Assembly: GCF_038958875.1 (NCBI RefSeq)
Contig: NZ_CP152407.1
Span: 193,501 to 257,500 of the forward strand
DNA: 64,000 nt
Direction of reading: 5' to 3'
Origin: Acidovorax sp. FHTAMBA
GTDB taxonomy: Bacteria > Pseudomonadota > Gammaproteobacteria > Burkholderiales > Burkholderiaceae_C
In this document: piece after piece, positions 36,351 through 44,154 of the stretch
Layout of the letters: the number at the start of each line of letters is the position of its first letter
Numbering within the stretch: position 1 is the stretch's first letter
Notes under the pieces: model-generated
The model's input: the letters and a program-made list of their open reading frames with translations, nothing else
The model's database searches: none
Told to the model about the DNA's origin: nothing
Made by a program: the position numbers and the translations under genes

Positions 36351-37256
36351 TCAACCCTCGGGGGGCTTGGTGTGCACATGGGCCAGCAAGCGGTCTGCAT
36401 AGTCTTGCCATGAGGCGCCCTTGGGCACACCATCGAACACGCCATCGCGCGCCAGGTCGGCCACCCACTGCTGCTTTTCGGCAATGGCCGATGCCATCAG
36501 CGGATCCATGCCTGCCTCGCGCACGGTGTGTGCCGACTCGCGCATCTCTTCGGCGCGGCGCTGGCCATGCTGCACCACGCGACTGAAGAAGTAGCTGCCC
36601 TGCTGCTGCCAGTCGATGGACGGAAAGGTTTCGGCCAGCGTGGGCAGCACATGGTCTTGCACACCGTAGTGGCGGGCCGTGGCGTAGCTCTCGATCACCA
36701 GCGCCTCCAGCCCCTTGATCATCACGCTGCGGCACATCTTGATGGCGCTGGCCACGCCCAGCTGGTCGCTGACCGGCTTGGCGTCCATGCCCCAACCGTG
36801 CAACACGGGCGCCAGCATTGCGGCGTGAGGGCCACCGAGCAGCATGGGCACGGCGATGCCATAGGGCGGCACCGACGTCATCACGCCCGCCTCGACATAC
36901 CGGGCCCCACGCGCATGGATCAAAGCTGCGGCCTGTTGCTTGGTGCCCGGCGAGGCGGAGTTGAGGTCCAGAAAGAACGCGCCAGGCGCAATGTGCTGCG
37001 CCACCGCCTCGGCCACCGCCAGCGTGCTGCTGGCCGTGACGGCCGAGATGATGAGCTTGCGCCCGGCGCACAGCGCGGCCACGCTGTCGGCCGCGTGCAC
37101 GCCTGCGCCCTGCGCGTGGGCGCGCGGATCGGCCTGCTGCGCCGCATCGGTGAACTTCAGGTCCCACACTGCCAGATCGCGCACGCCGGTGGCACGCAGG
37201 CCCGCGGCAAAAATGCGGCCCACCTCGCCATAGCCCACGATGCCCAGGTGGTCCAT
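36351..37256 (-). CDS. NAD(P)-dependent dehydrogenase with DUF1932 domain
   Basis: A beta-hydroxyacid-dehydrogenase-like enzyme of 301 residues. The N-terminal Rossmann domain opens with LGIVGYGEVGRIFAAGLRA and contains LDLNSASPGTK. The C-terminal domain (SAIKMCRSVMIKGLEALVIE, then SYATARHYGV) is the DUF1932 type. Two starts are possible: ATG 37256, which begins right at the Rossmann strand, and GTG 37307, which overlaps the tctC stop as GTGA and adds 17 residues. The gene is last in the TRAP/tctC cluster, so it probably oxidises or reduces the transported acid. The substrate is unknown. Confidence 0.82.
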   Translation of the reverse strand: MDHLGIVGYGEVGRIFAAGLRATGVRDLAVWDLKFTDAAQQADPRAHAQGAGVHAADSVAALCAGRKLIISAVTASSTLAVAEAVAQHIAPGAFFLDLNSASPGTKQQAAALIHARGARYVEAGVMTSVPPYGIAVPMLLGGPHAAMLAPVLHGWGMDAKPVSDQLGVASAIKMCRSVMIKGLEALVIESYATARHYGVQDHVLPTLAETFPSIDWQQQGSYFFSRVVQHGQRRAEEMRESAHTVREAGMDPLMASAIAEKQQWVADLARDGVFDGVPKGASWQDYADRLLAHVHTKPPEG

Positions 37257-37303
37257 GCGCAGCAGGTCATCGGTTTGTTCGGTCGGCACGGTGCGGCTGG
37301 CCT

Positions 37304-38275
37304 TCACTGTCTGGGAATGCCCGCGCGCTCGATCACGGCGCGCCATCGTTCGATGTCGGTCTTGAGCAAGGCAGCGGCTTGCTCGGGCGTGGAGGTGCGC
37401 GGCTCCACGTTGAGCGCGCGCAACTGCTGCTGAACGGCGGGCGTTGCCACAGTGGTCACCACTTCGCGCTGCAGCCGTTCCACGACCGGGCGCGGCGTGC
37501 GCGCGGGCACGGCCAGCGCGTTCCACGACGCAGCCACAAAGCCCTTCACGCCCAGCTCCACCGCGGTAGGCGCGTCGGGCAACACCACAGAGCGCCGCTC
37601 GCCGGTGACGGCCAGCACGCGCAGCGCCCCCGCGCGCACCTGCGGCAGGGCAGGGCCCAGAATTTCCACACCCACATCCACCTGCCGCCCGCGCAGCGCG
37701 GTGATGAGGGCCGGCGTGCCGTTGAACGGCACCACCTGCGCGTCGATGGCTGCGCTGCTCTTGAACAGCTCGGCCGCCAGGTGTTGCGTGCTGCCGATGT
37801 TGATGCTGCCGATATTGAGCTGGCCGGGGCGGGCCCGCGCATGCGCGAGCAGCTGGGCCAGTGTGCCGTGCGGCGAATCGGCAGGCACCAGCACCGCAAT
37901 GTCAAAAAAACCCAGCGTGCTCACCGGCGTGAAGTCGGCCAGTGTGTCGTAGGGCAGCGACTTGAACAGGCTGGCAGACACCGCCGTGCCGTTCGATAGC
38001 AGGAACAGCGTGTGCCCATCGGGCTCGGCACGCGCCACGCTGTCTGCGGCCACCACACCGCCGGCGCCCGGGCGGTTGTCGATGACCACCGGCTGGCCCA
38101 GCCGTTCGGCCAGGCCTGTGGCCACCGCGCGGGCCGTGAGGTCGCCCACGCCGCCCGCCGCAAAGGGCACCACGATGCGCAGCGCCTTGGACGGGAATGC
38201 GGGCTGCGCATGCACCCCCAGCGCGGTCAGCGCCATCGCGCTCGCGCCGGTCAGGAGGATGCGGCGTCGGACCAT
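37304..38275 (-). CDS. Bug/TctC-type solute-binding protein
   Basis: 323 residues, second TTT receptor of the window. A signal peptide with a twin-arginine-like start (MVRRRILLTG) is cleaved near VHAQP. The family marks are FPSKALRIVVPFAAGGVGDL, VIDNRPGAGG and LNIGSINIGSTQHLAAEL. ATG 38275 is chosen: it follows the dctM stop by one base. Receptors of two transporter families (TRAP and TTT) in one gene cluster are unusual; the TTT receptor has no membrane partner here. Confidence 0.88.
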   Translation of the reverse strand: MVRRRILLTGASAMALTALGVHAQPAFPSKALRIVVPFAAGGVGDLTARAVATGLAERLGQPVVIDNRPGAGGVVAADSVARAEPDGHTLFLLSNGTAVSASLFKSLPYDTLADFTPVSTLGFFDIAVLVPADSPHGTLAQLLAHARARPGQLNIGSINIGSTQHLAAELFKSSAAIDAQVVPFNGTPALITALRGRQVDVGVEILGPALPQVRAGALRVLAVTGERRSVVLPDAPTAVELGVKGFVAASWNALAVPARTPRPVVERLQREVVTTVATPAVQQQLRALNVEPRTSTPEQAAALLKTDIERWRAVIERAGIPRQ

Positions 38276-38276
38276 C

Positions 38277-39593
38277 TCAAAACCGCAGAACAAAAACCAC
38301 GATGCCCGGGAAGGCCACCAGGATCGCGGTGCGCAGGAAATCGCTGGCCACGAACGGCAGGATGGCGCGGTAGGTGGCCAGGATGGGTACGTCCTTGGCC
38401 ATGCTGTTGATGACGAACAGGTTCATGCCCACCGGCGGTGTGATGAGCCCCACCTCGACCACGATCAGCACCAGGATGCCGAACCAGATCGCGAACTCTT
38501 CCGGCGTCATGCCGAAATCCAGCGCGGTGACGATGGGAAAGAACACGGGAATGGTCAGCAGGATCATGGACAGCGAATCCATGAAGCAGCCCAGCACCAC
38601 ATAGATGACCAGGATGGCAACGAGCACCACCATCGGGCTCAGGCCCGAGCCGGCCACCACCTGCGCGGCCTCCTGCGGCAGCTGCGACAACGCCAGAAAG
38701 GTGTTGTACACGCCCGCGCCCAGCACGATCATGAAGATCATGCCGGTGGCCACCGCTGTGCCCATCACGGCACCCACCAGGGTTTTGCGGTTCAGGCCGC
38801 CCGACATCCAGGCCGCCACACCGGTGCCAAAGGCCCCGACGGCCGCGCCCTCGGTGGGCGTGAAAAACCCGAGGTAGATACCGCCCACCACCGCCAGAAA
38901 AATCAGCAGCACGGGCCAGACCTTGGCCGTGGCTTTCCAGCGCTCGGCCATGGGCATGGGGGCGACGGTGCCCATCTCCTGCGGGCGCCACCGGGCGTAG
39001 AGCGCGATCACGATCACGTAGCCAATGGCCGCCATGATGCCCGGCACGAACGCGGCCAGAAAGAGCTTGGCAATGTTCTGCTCGGTCAGGATGGCGTAGA
39101 TCACCAGCACCACCGAGGGCGGAATCAGGATGCCCAGCGTGCCCCCGGCCGCCAGCGTGGCCGTGGAGATGCCGCCCGCGTAGCCTGCCTTTTTCAGCTC
39201 GGGCAGCGCCACCTGGCCCATGGTGGCCGCGGTGGCCAGGGAGGAGCCGCAAATGGCGCCAAAGCCTGCGCAGGCGCCCACGGCCGCCATGGCCACGCCG
39301 CCCTTGCGGTGGCCGATCCAGGCCTCCGCCGCCTTGAACAGCGCCTGCGACAAACCGCCCAGCGCCGCAAACTGCCCCATCAGCAGGAACAGCGGAATGA
39401 CCGACAGCGAATAGCTGGAAAACGTGCTGTAGGTCACCTGCTTGAGCTGGTTGAGCACGGGCGCCGTGGTGCCATACACCAGCCAGGCGCCCACCAGGCC
39501 ACACACCAGCATGGCCAGGCCGATGGGAATGCGCACAAAGATGAGGAGCAGCAGGATCGGGAACGACCAGGCTGCGAGTTCGAATCCGCTCAT
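38277..39593 (-). CDS. dctM: TRAP transporter large permease (DctM family)
   Basis: A 438-residue inner-membrane protein of about 12 hydrophobic helices, the Na+ or H+-coupled translocation subunit of a TRAP transporter. The SVIPLFLLMGQFAALGGLSQ helix, GSSLATAATMGQVALPELKK, the GGTLGILIPPSVVLVIYA stretch and GLITPPVGMNLFV are typical DctM signatures. ATG 39593 overlaps the dctQ stop codon by one base (TGATG). The transported acid is unknown. Confidence 0.93.
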   Translation of the reverse strand: MSGFELAAWSFPILLLLIFVRIPIGLAMLVCGLVGAWLVYGTTAPVLNQLKQVTYSTFSSYSLSVIPLFLLMGQFAALGGLSQALFKAAEAWIGHRKGGVAMAAVGACAGFGAICGSSLATAATMGQVALPELKKAGYAGGISTATLAAGGTLGILIPPSVVLVIYAILTEQNIAKLFLAAFVPGIMAAIGYVIVIALYARWRPQEMGTVAPMPMAERWKATAKVWPVLLIFLAVVGGIYLGFFTPTEGAAVGAFGTGVAAWMSGGLNRKTLVGAVMGTAVATGMIFMIVLGAGVYNTFLALSQLPQEAAQVVAGSGLSPMVVLVAILVIYVVLGCFMDSLSMILLTIPVFFPIVTALDFGMTPEEFAIWFGILVLIVVEVGLITPPVGMNLFVINSMAKDVPILATYRAILPFVASDFLRTAILVAFPGIVVFVLRF

Positions 39594-40111
39594 CAGTGCA
39601 CCCCCGCTTCCGTGGTCCAGCCCGCGGGCTCCTTGCCCAGGCCGAACAGCGTGGCGGTGCGCGCCAGATAGGCCAGGCAGCCAATGACCGCACCCACCAG
39701 GCAGGCGGCATATGCCCACCACAACGGCATCTGCAGGATGAAGGTGGTTTCCATGTATTGCTTCTTCTCCAGCATGCCTTCAGCCAGCTTCCAGGTGAGC
39801 AGCAGCCAGACGGCCAGCATGAGCAGATCGCTGATCATCAGCACGCCCCGCCGGGCCCAGGCGGGCAGGTGGGTGTACAGCAGGTCCACGGTGGCATGGC
39901 CCCCCTTGAGGTACGTCCAGGGCAGGAACAGCAGCACCGCCACAGCCGTCCCCATCTCCACCAGTTCAAAATCACCGGGAACGGGCGCAAGGCCCAGGCC
40001 GATCAGGGACCGGCCGACGATGCTGGCGACGATCATGGTGGTGAGCGCGACCAGCACGATGCCGCCCACGATGGCCGCCCAGCGGGCCAGGCGGTAGATG
40101 AATGCAATCAT
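39593..40111 (-). CDS. dctQ: TRAP transporter small permease (DctQ family)
   Basis: 172 residues with four membrane helices and the DctQ hallmark loop VEMGTAVAVLLFLPWTYLKG, then GHATVDLL. It forms the membrane complex with DctM. ATG 40111 (MIAFIYRLARW) starts just before the first helix. Upstream in-frame codons to 40180 fall in the terminator-like hairpin after dctP and are rejected. Confidence 0.9.
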   Translation of the reverse strand: MIAFIYRLARWAAIVGGIVLVALTTMIVASIVGRSLIGLGLAPVPGDFELVEMGTAVAVLLFLPWTYLKGGHATVDLLYTHLPAWARRGVLMISDLLMLAVWLLLTWKLAEGMLEKKQYMETTFILQMPLWWAYAACLVGAVIGCLAYLARTATLFGLGKEPAGWTTEAGVH

Positions 40112-40181
40112 GCGGAACTCTTCCTGCAGGGAGCCAAAAGGGGAGGGTATTTTGAACCTCAAGACCACCGCCCGGCCCAAT

Positions 40182-40218
40182 AAAAAGCCGCCCCTGAGAA
40201 CACGTTCACAAGGACGGC
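40182..40218 (-). terminator. Terminator-like hairpin between dctP and dctQ
   Basis: On the minus strand GCCGTCC (40212-40218) pairs with GGGCGGC (40187-40193, one G-U pair). An inner GAAC..GTTC stem sits in the loop, and TTTTT follows. It lies 26 bp past the dctP stop and before dctQ, and could attenuate the permease genes relative to the receptor. Confidence 0.75.
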
Positions 40219-40243
40219 CGCAGGGCCACCAGGCGGGGCCGGT

Positions 40244-41281
40244 TTACTTGCTGTGCTTGGCGATCAGCGCGCGGGCTTCAGCAGCCAGCTTGGCGCCGTC
40301 AATGCCTTTGCCCTTGACCTCGTTGATCCAGTCGGTTTCCACGCTGGCCGCGGTGCGGCGCCAGCGCTGGGTTTCCGCCTGGTCCAGCGCCACGATGTTG
40401 TTCTTGGCCTTTTCCGCAATCTCCCGGCCCACCCGGTCGCCCTCGTCCATGGCACGGCCAAACATGGCGGCCGTCTCGATGCCGGAGTTCTTGTCGATCA
40501 CGGCCTTGAGGTCGGGCGGCAGCTTGTCGTAGCTGGCCTTGTTCATCGAGAACGCGAAGGTCTGCGTGTACAGGCCTTCCTTGCCGGCAAAGGTGGTGTG
40601 GTTCTTCACCAGCTCGGTCACCTTCAGCGACGGCGTCACCTCCCACGGAATGGTGGTGCCGTCGATCACGCCCTTGGACAGCGCCTCGGTCACGCCCGGC
40701 ACGGGCATGCCCACCGGCGTGGCGCCGAGCTTGGTGAGCATGTTGTTGATGATGCGCGAGCCGCCACGGATCTTCATGCCCCGCAGACTTTCCAGGCCGG
40801 TCACCGGCGCCTTGGTGTGGAAAAGCCCCGGGCCGTGGGTGTGCACGGCAATGAGCTTGACGTCCTTGAACTCGTCGGCCGCGTACTTCTCCACATATTC
40901 CTGGATGGCGCGCGACGAGGCTTCAGGTGCGCCGATCATGAAGGGCAGCTCGAAAACTTCGGTTTTCGGAAAACGGCCCGGCGTGTAGCCCAGCACCGTC
41001 CAGGTCAGGTCCACCACGCCGTCGCGTGCCTGGTCAAACAGCTGTGGGGGCGCCCCGCCCAGTTGCATGGCGTGAAACAGCTGCACCTTGATCCGGCCGC
41101 CCGAATCGGCTTCGACCTTCTGGGCCCAGGGCACCAGGGCCTTGGCGGGAATGACGGCCTGGGGCGGCAAAAACTGGTGCAGTCGCAGGGTCACCGTCTG
41201 GGCTGCAGCCGTGGTGGCCAGGCTGGCCAGGGCCACCGCCCCCATCACCGCCACGGCGGTGCGTCGCTTCAGGAAGGTCAT
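40244..41281 (-). CDS. dctP: TRAP transporter solute-binding protein (DctP family)
   Basis: 345 residues, periplasmic receptor of the TRAP system. The signal peptide (MTFLKRRTAVAVMGAVALAS, cleaved near TAAAQ) precedes the DctP fold: LRLHQFLPPQAVIPAKAL, the LRGMKIRGGSRIINNMLTKL core with the ligand-binding arginine, and WEVTPSLKVTE. ATG 41281 is chosen over codons further upstream because it starts the signal peptide. It is transcribed first, ahead of the hairpin at 40182-40218. Confidence 0.93.
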   Translation of the reverse strand: MTFLKRRTAVAVMGAVALASLATTAAAQTVTLRLHQFLPPQAVIPAKALVPWAQKVEADSGGRIKVQLFHAMQLGGAPPQLFDQARDGVVDLTWTVLGYTPGRFPKTEVFELPFMIGAPEASSRAIQEYVEKYAADEFKDVKLIAVHTHGPGLFHTKAPVTGLESLRGMKIRGGSRIINNMLTKLGATPVGMPVPGVTEALSKGVIDGTTIPWEVTPSLKVTELVKNHTTFAGKEGLYTQTFAFSMNKASYDKLPPDLKAVIDKNSGIETAAMFGRAMDEGDRVGREIAEKAKNNIVALDQAETQRWRRTAASVETDWINEVKGKGIDGAKLAAEARALIAKHSK

Positions 41282-41659
41282 TGTCTTGTCTCCGATCTGT
41301 CTGTTGGAATCCGTGCCGCGCCTCGCGGGGCGCCTTTCGGGCATGGGCGGCGATGTTCACCGGGCCCCCACACTGTGCATGGGGTCAGGCCCACATGCTA
41401 GTTCTATGGCGGACTTTCAGCTATGCCGTTATGTTATGTAACCGGTGAAACCCGAACCCGGGCCTGCATGGGCGCCGGGCGGGGCCACGCAGCCTGGACT
41501 GGCCTGGCGTGCAGCGGTGCACGTCCGATGGCTGCAGGGGCGGGGATTACCGGGCGGCGGCGCGGCGCACACCGGCGCAAGACCCGCCGCCGTAACCTAC
41601 AAAATTGATAGCTGCCAGCGCTTATCCATCAAGCGCTGGAGGTCAATTTGACCAAAAAA
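41282..41659. other. Gene-free interval upstream of dctP
   Basis: 378 bases without a credible gene. It holds the dctP leader and promoter region, an A/T-rich patch around GTTATGTTATGTAAC at 41428-41442 that could be part of a promoter or operator, and a copy of palindromic repeat family 1 near the 3' end of the HPF-like gene. Confidence 0.6.
41601..41653 (+). repeat. Palindromic repeat family 1, copy 6
   Basis: AAAATTGATAGCTGCCAGCG, then CTTATCCATCAAGCGCTGGA and GGTCAATTTGACC. The stem CCAGCGCTT pairs with AAGCGCTGG (9 bp). It ends a few bases beyond the HPF-like stop codon and could act as its 3' hairpin. Confidence 0.93.
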
Positions 41660-42010
41660 TCACTCTTCCATGCCGGCCCGGATGGTGTCGCGGCCGTTGC
41701 GGTCCTTGACGCGGCCCAGGTCGGTATCGAGTGCGCGGGCCAGCTTGTCCACGGCACCGATGAAGGCGTTGGCCATCTTGTCGGCCTCGTCGGTCACGGT
41801 GACCGGCTGGCGGCCCGTGACCCGGGCCTCGATGCGGCAACGCTTGTCGTTGGCGCCGGACTTGCCGGCATCCAGGTCGGTCAGAAACACCTCCAGCCGT
41901 GTGATGTGGTCCTGAAAGCGGTTGAGCCGGCTCTTGGACTCGTCGGTGATCCATTGCGCCAGCGACTCGCCGCCGTGGATGTGGTCATCGGTGTTCACTT
42001 GTACTTGCAT
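41660..42010 (-). CDS. HPF/RaiA-family ribosome-associated protein
   Basis: A 116-residue protein of the ribosome hibernation/sigma-54 modulation family (HPF/RaiA fold). The pattern MQVQVNTDDH, then HITRLEVFLTDLDAGK and CRIEARVTGRQPVTVTDEAD, with a C-terminal helix AFIGAVDKLARALDTDLGRV, fits. Such proteins bind the 30S A/P site and silence ribosomes in stationary phase. ATG 42010 is used because the preceding in-frame residues are not conserved in type. Confidence 0.85.
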   Translation of the reverse strand: MQVQVNTDDHIHGGESLAQWITDESKSRLNRFQDHITRLEVFLTDLDAGKSGANDKRCRIEARVTGRQPVTVTDEADKMANAFIGAVDKLARALDTDLGRVKDRNGRDTIRAGMEE

Positions 42011-42153
42011 GGTGATGCTCCTTGAGAGGGGTTCCAAGAGAGGGCGCCGTGTGCCGGGAGCCAGGCGCTGCGGCAGCCCCGAGAACCCCCATGGTCGCAC
42101 TTTTGCACGGGCTGCCCGTAAGAACCTGTGAGTTGCCGGGGTTTAGTCGGCCG

Positions 42154-44154
42154 TCAAAGCTTGTCCAGCGCCACGGCAGGCGACCAGTCGGCCCCTGGCG
42201 GCAAGGCGCGGGCCTGCGCCACCCGTGCCGACAGGCGCAGCGCCGCCACGTCACCGGGCGCGCGCTGCAGCACCTGCTCCAGCGCCTGCAGGGCGCCGTC
42301 CCAGTCGCGTGCATGAAAGGCTTCGAGAGCGGCCAGGCTGGCCTGGCACAGCACGGTGTCATCGCAGGGGGTGAACACGCGCACGGGCTCCGTCTTGCCC
42401 TTGACGATCACGTCGTCCAGCGCACGCAGCGCCGCTCCTGGTGGCAGCTGCGCGGCCGTGGCGGCCGACAGCAGGATGCTGGTGCCGAAAGCCTTGTTGG
42501 CGCCCTCCAGCCGGGCGGCCAGGTTCACCGCATCGCCGATCGCCGTGTACGAAAAGCGCTGCTCCGATCCCACATTGCCCACCACCACCCGCCCCGTGTG
42601 CAGACCGATGCGCATGTGGATGGGTGGCAAGCCGCGCGCGTGAAGGTCGGCCACCAGCGGCTGCATGGCCTGCTGCATCGCGATGGCGGCCGACACGGCG
42701 TGCGCGGCATGCTGTGCGTCGTCCAGCGGCGCACCCCAGAAGGCCATCACCGCGTCGCCGATGAACTTGTCCACCGTGCCGCCCGTAGCGTGCACGATGG
42801 GCGTCATGGCGTTGAAGTAGCCGGTGAGCACCTCCACCGTCTGCTCGGCGCTCAGCTGCTCGGACAGCGTGGTGAAGTTGGCCAGGTCGGTGAACATGAG
42901 CGTGACCTCGCGCGCCTCGCCGCCCAGGCGCATCAGATCAGGCTGCGCAATGAGGCGCGAGACCACGGCGGGGGGCACGTACTGCGCAAACATGGCCCGC
43001 GTCTGCCGGGCCCGCTGGCGCACGATGGCGTAGCCCACCAGCGCGGCCGCGCCATACACGGCCACGGCCGCCACTGCGGGCAGCAGTGGCGGCCACCAGA
43101 GCCTGTGCGCAGCGAACAGCCACCACGACACCGCGCCCATGGCCAGCACCAGCGCGGCTGTGAGGCTTGCCGCAGCGGCGGGGTGCCAGTGGCGGCTGGC
43201 CCACAGAAGCAGGGGCAGCAGCAGCGCGGTGAGCGCGAGGGTCCAGCCTTCGGGCACGCTGCGCAGCCCGCCCCCGTTCAGGTAGTTGTCGAGCAGGGTG
43301 GCCTGCAGCTCCACGCCGGGAAACAGCCGCTCGCCCCCTGCTGTGCCAAACGGGGAGTTGAACAGATCGGCCTGCGAACGGGTGAGCTCGGCCGCGGTGC
43401 GCACGGAGCGCCCCACCAGCACGATCTTGCCCTTGAAAAACCCCTCGGGCAGCAGACCCGGCTCCAGCGCCTGATAGTACGAGCGCGTGTCGAACGTGCC
43501 GCGCGGGCCGCGGTAGCCGATCCAGTCGAAATGGCGCAGCGCGGGCGCCTGCCCACGCGCCTCGGCCGCGCGCTGCGCCAGCCGCAGCGCAAAGCTCTCG
43601 CGCGCTACGGGCGCCCGGCGCACCACGAAATCATCGTCTGGCTCCACCCCGGCGTCTCCGGCATCGGCACCGGCATCCAGAAACCGCTGCAGCGGCTGCA
43701 CCTCCATCCACAGCGCAGCGTTGGCGCTGTCGATCTTCTCCCGCGTCGAGGCGAGCACCACAGGCCCCACCTGGGCAATGGCACGCGCCAGGGCCGCATC
43801 TTCCGCCTCGGAGGAGGGGTCGGCAAACACGATGTCCAGCCCCACGGCGGCGGCGCCTTCGTCGTGAAGGCGCTGGAGCAGCGCCGCGTGCATGCTGCGC
43901 GGAAACGGCCAGGGTTGCTGCAGCTCCTGAAAGGTGGGCTCGTCGATGGCGAGGATGACCACGTTCAGACCAGTGCGCTGCGGCGCGGTGAGGGCCGTGA
44001 GCACATCGAAGGTCTTGAACTCCAGCGCATGCCAGGGTCGGCTGAACGTGGCCGCCCCCACCAGCAACAGCGCCAGCAGCGCCGCCGCCAGCGCCAGCCC
44101 GCGCTGCCGACGCCGGTCTGCGGGCTCAGAAACGGTAGCGCGCGTCCAGAACAT
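42154..44154 (-). CDS. CHASE2-domain adenylate/guanylate cyclase
   Basis: A 666-residue membrane class III nucleotide cyclase. The N-terminal helix (17-37) leads into a periplasmic CHASE2 sensor (about 45-300; VVILAIDEPTFQELQQPWPF). Three helices follow at about 305-385 and then a cytoplasmic cyclase domain (about 420-600). Metal aspartates are in LMFTDLANFT and KFIGDAVMAFWG; YTAIGDAVNLAARLE carries the transition-state asparagine and the arginine lies four residues on. A short TPR-like tail ends the protein. Its start overlaps the FecR-TPR-barrel gene by 29 bp, so the pair is co-translated. It probably makes cAMP in response to an envelope signal. ATP against GTP preference is not settled. 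Confidence 0.9.
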   Translation of the reverse strand: MFWTRATVSEPADRRRQRGLALAAALLALLLVGAATFSRPWHALEFKTFDVLTALTAPQRTGLNVVILAIDEPTFQELQQPWPFPRSMHAALLQRLHDEGAAAVGLDIVFADPSSEAEDAALARAIAQVGPVVLASTREKIDSANAALWMEVQPLQRFLDAGADAGDAGVEPDDDFVVRRAPVARESFALRLAQRAAEARGQAPALRHFDWIGYRGPRGTFDTRSYYQALEPGLLPEGFFKGKIVLVGRSVRTAAELTRSQADLFNSPFGTAGGERLFPGVELQATLLDNYLNGGGLRSVPEGWTLALTALLLPLLLWASRHWHPAAAASLTAALVLAMGAVSWWLFAAHRLWWPPLLPAVAAVAVYGAAALVGYAIVRQRARQTRAMFAQYVPPAVVSRLIAQPDLMRLGGEAREVTLMFTDLANFTTLSEQLSAEQTVEVLTGYFNAMTPIVHATGGTVDKFIGDAVMAFWGAPLDDAQHAAHAVSAAIAMQQAMQPLVADLHARGLPPIHMRIGLHTGRVVVGNVGSEQRFSYTAIGDAVNLAARLEGANKAFGTSILLSAATAAQLPPGAALRALDDVIVKGKTEPVRVFTPCDDTVLCQASLAALEAFHARDWDGALQALEQVLQRAPGDVAALRLSARVAQARALPPGADWSPAVALDKL

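Noticed and set aside
36351..37307. A GTG start at 37307 for the DUF1932 dehydrogenase that would overlap the tctC stop.
   Set aside because: The ATG at 37256 begins the Rossmann strand exactly as in related proteins; the extra 17 residues add nothing recognisable. Kept only as an alternative.
41428..41442. A/T-rich GTTATGTTATGTAAC upstream of dctP as a GntR-type operator.
   Set aside because: It is not a good palindrome and no GntR gene is nearby, so there is no support.
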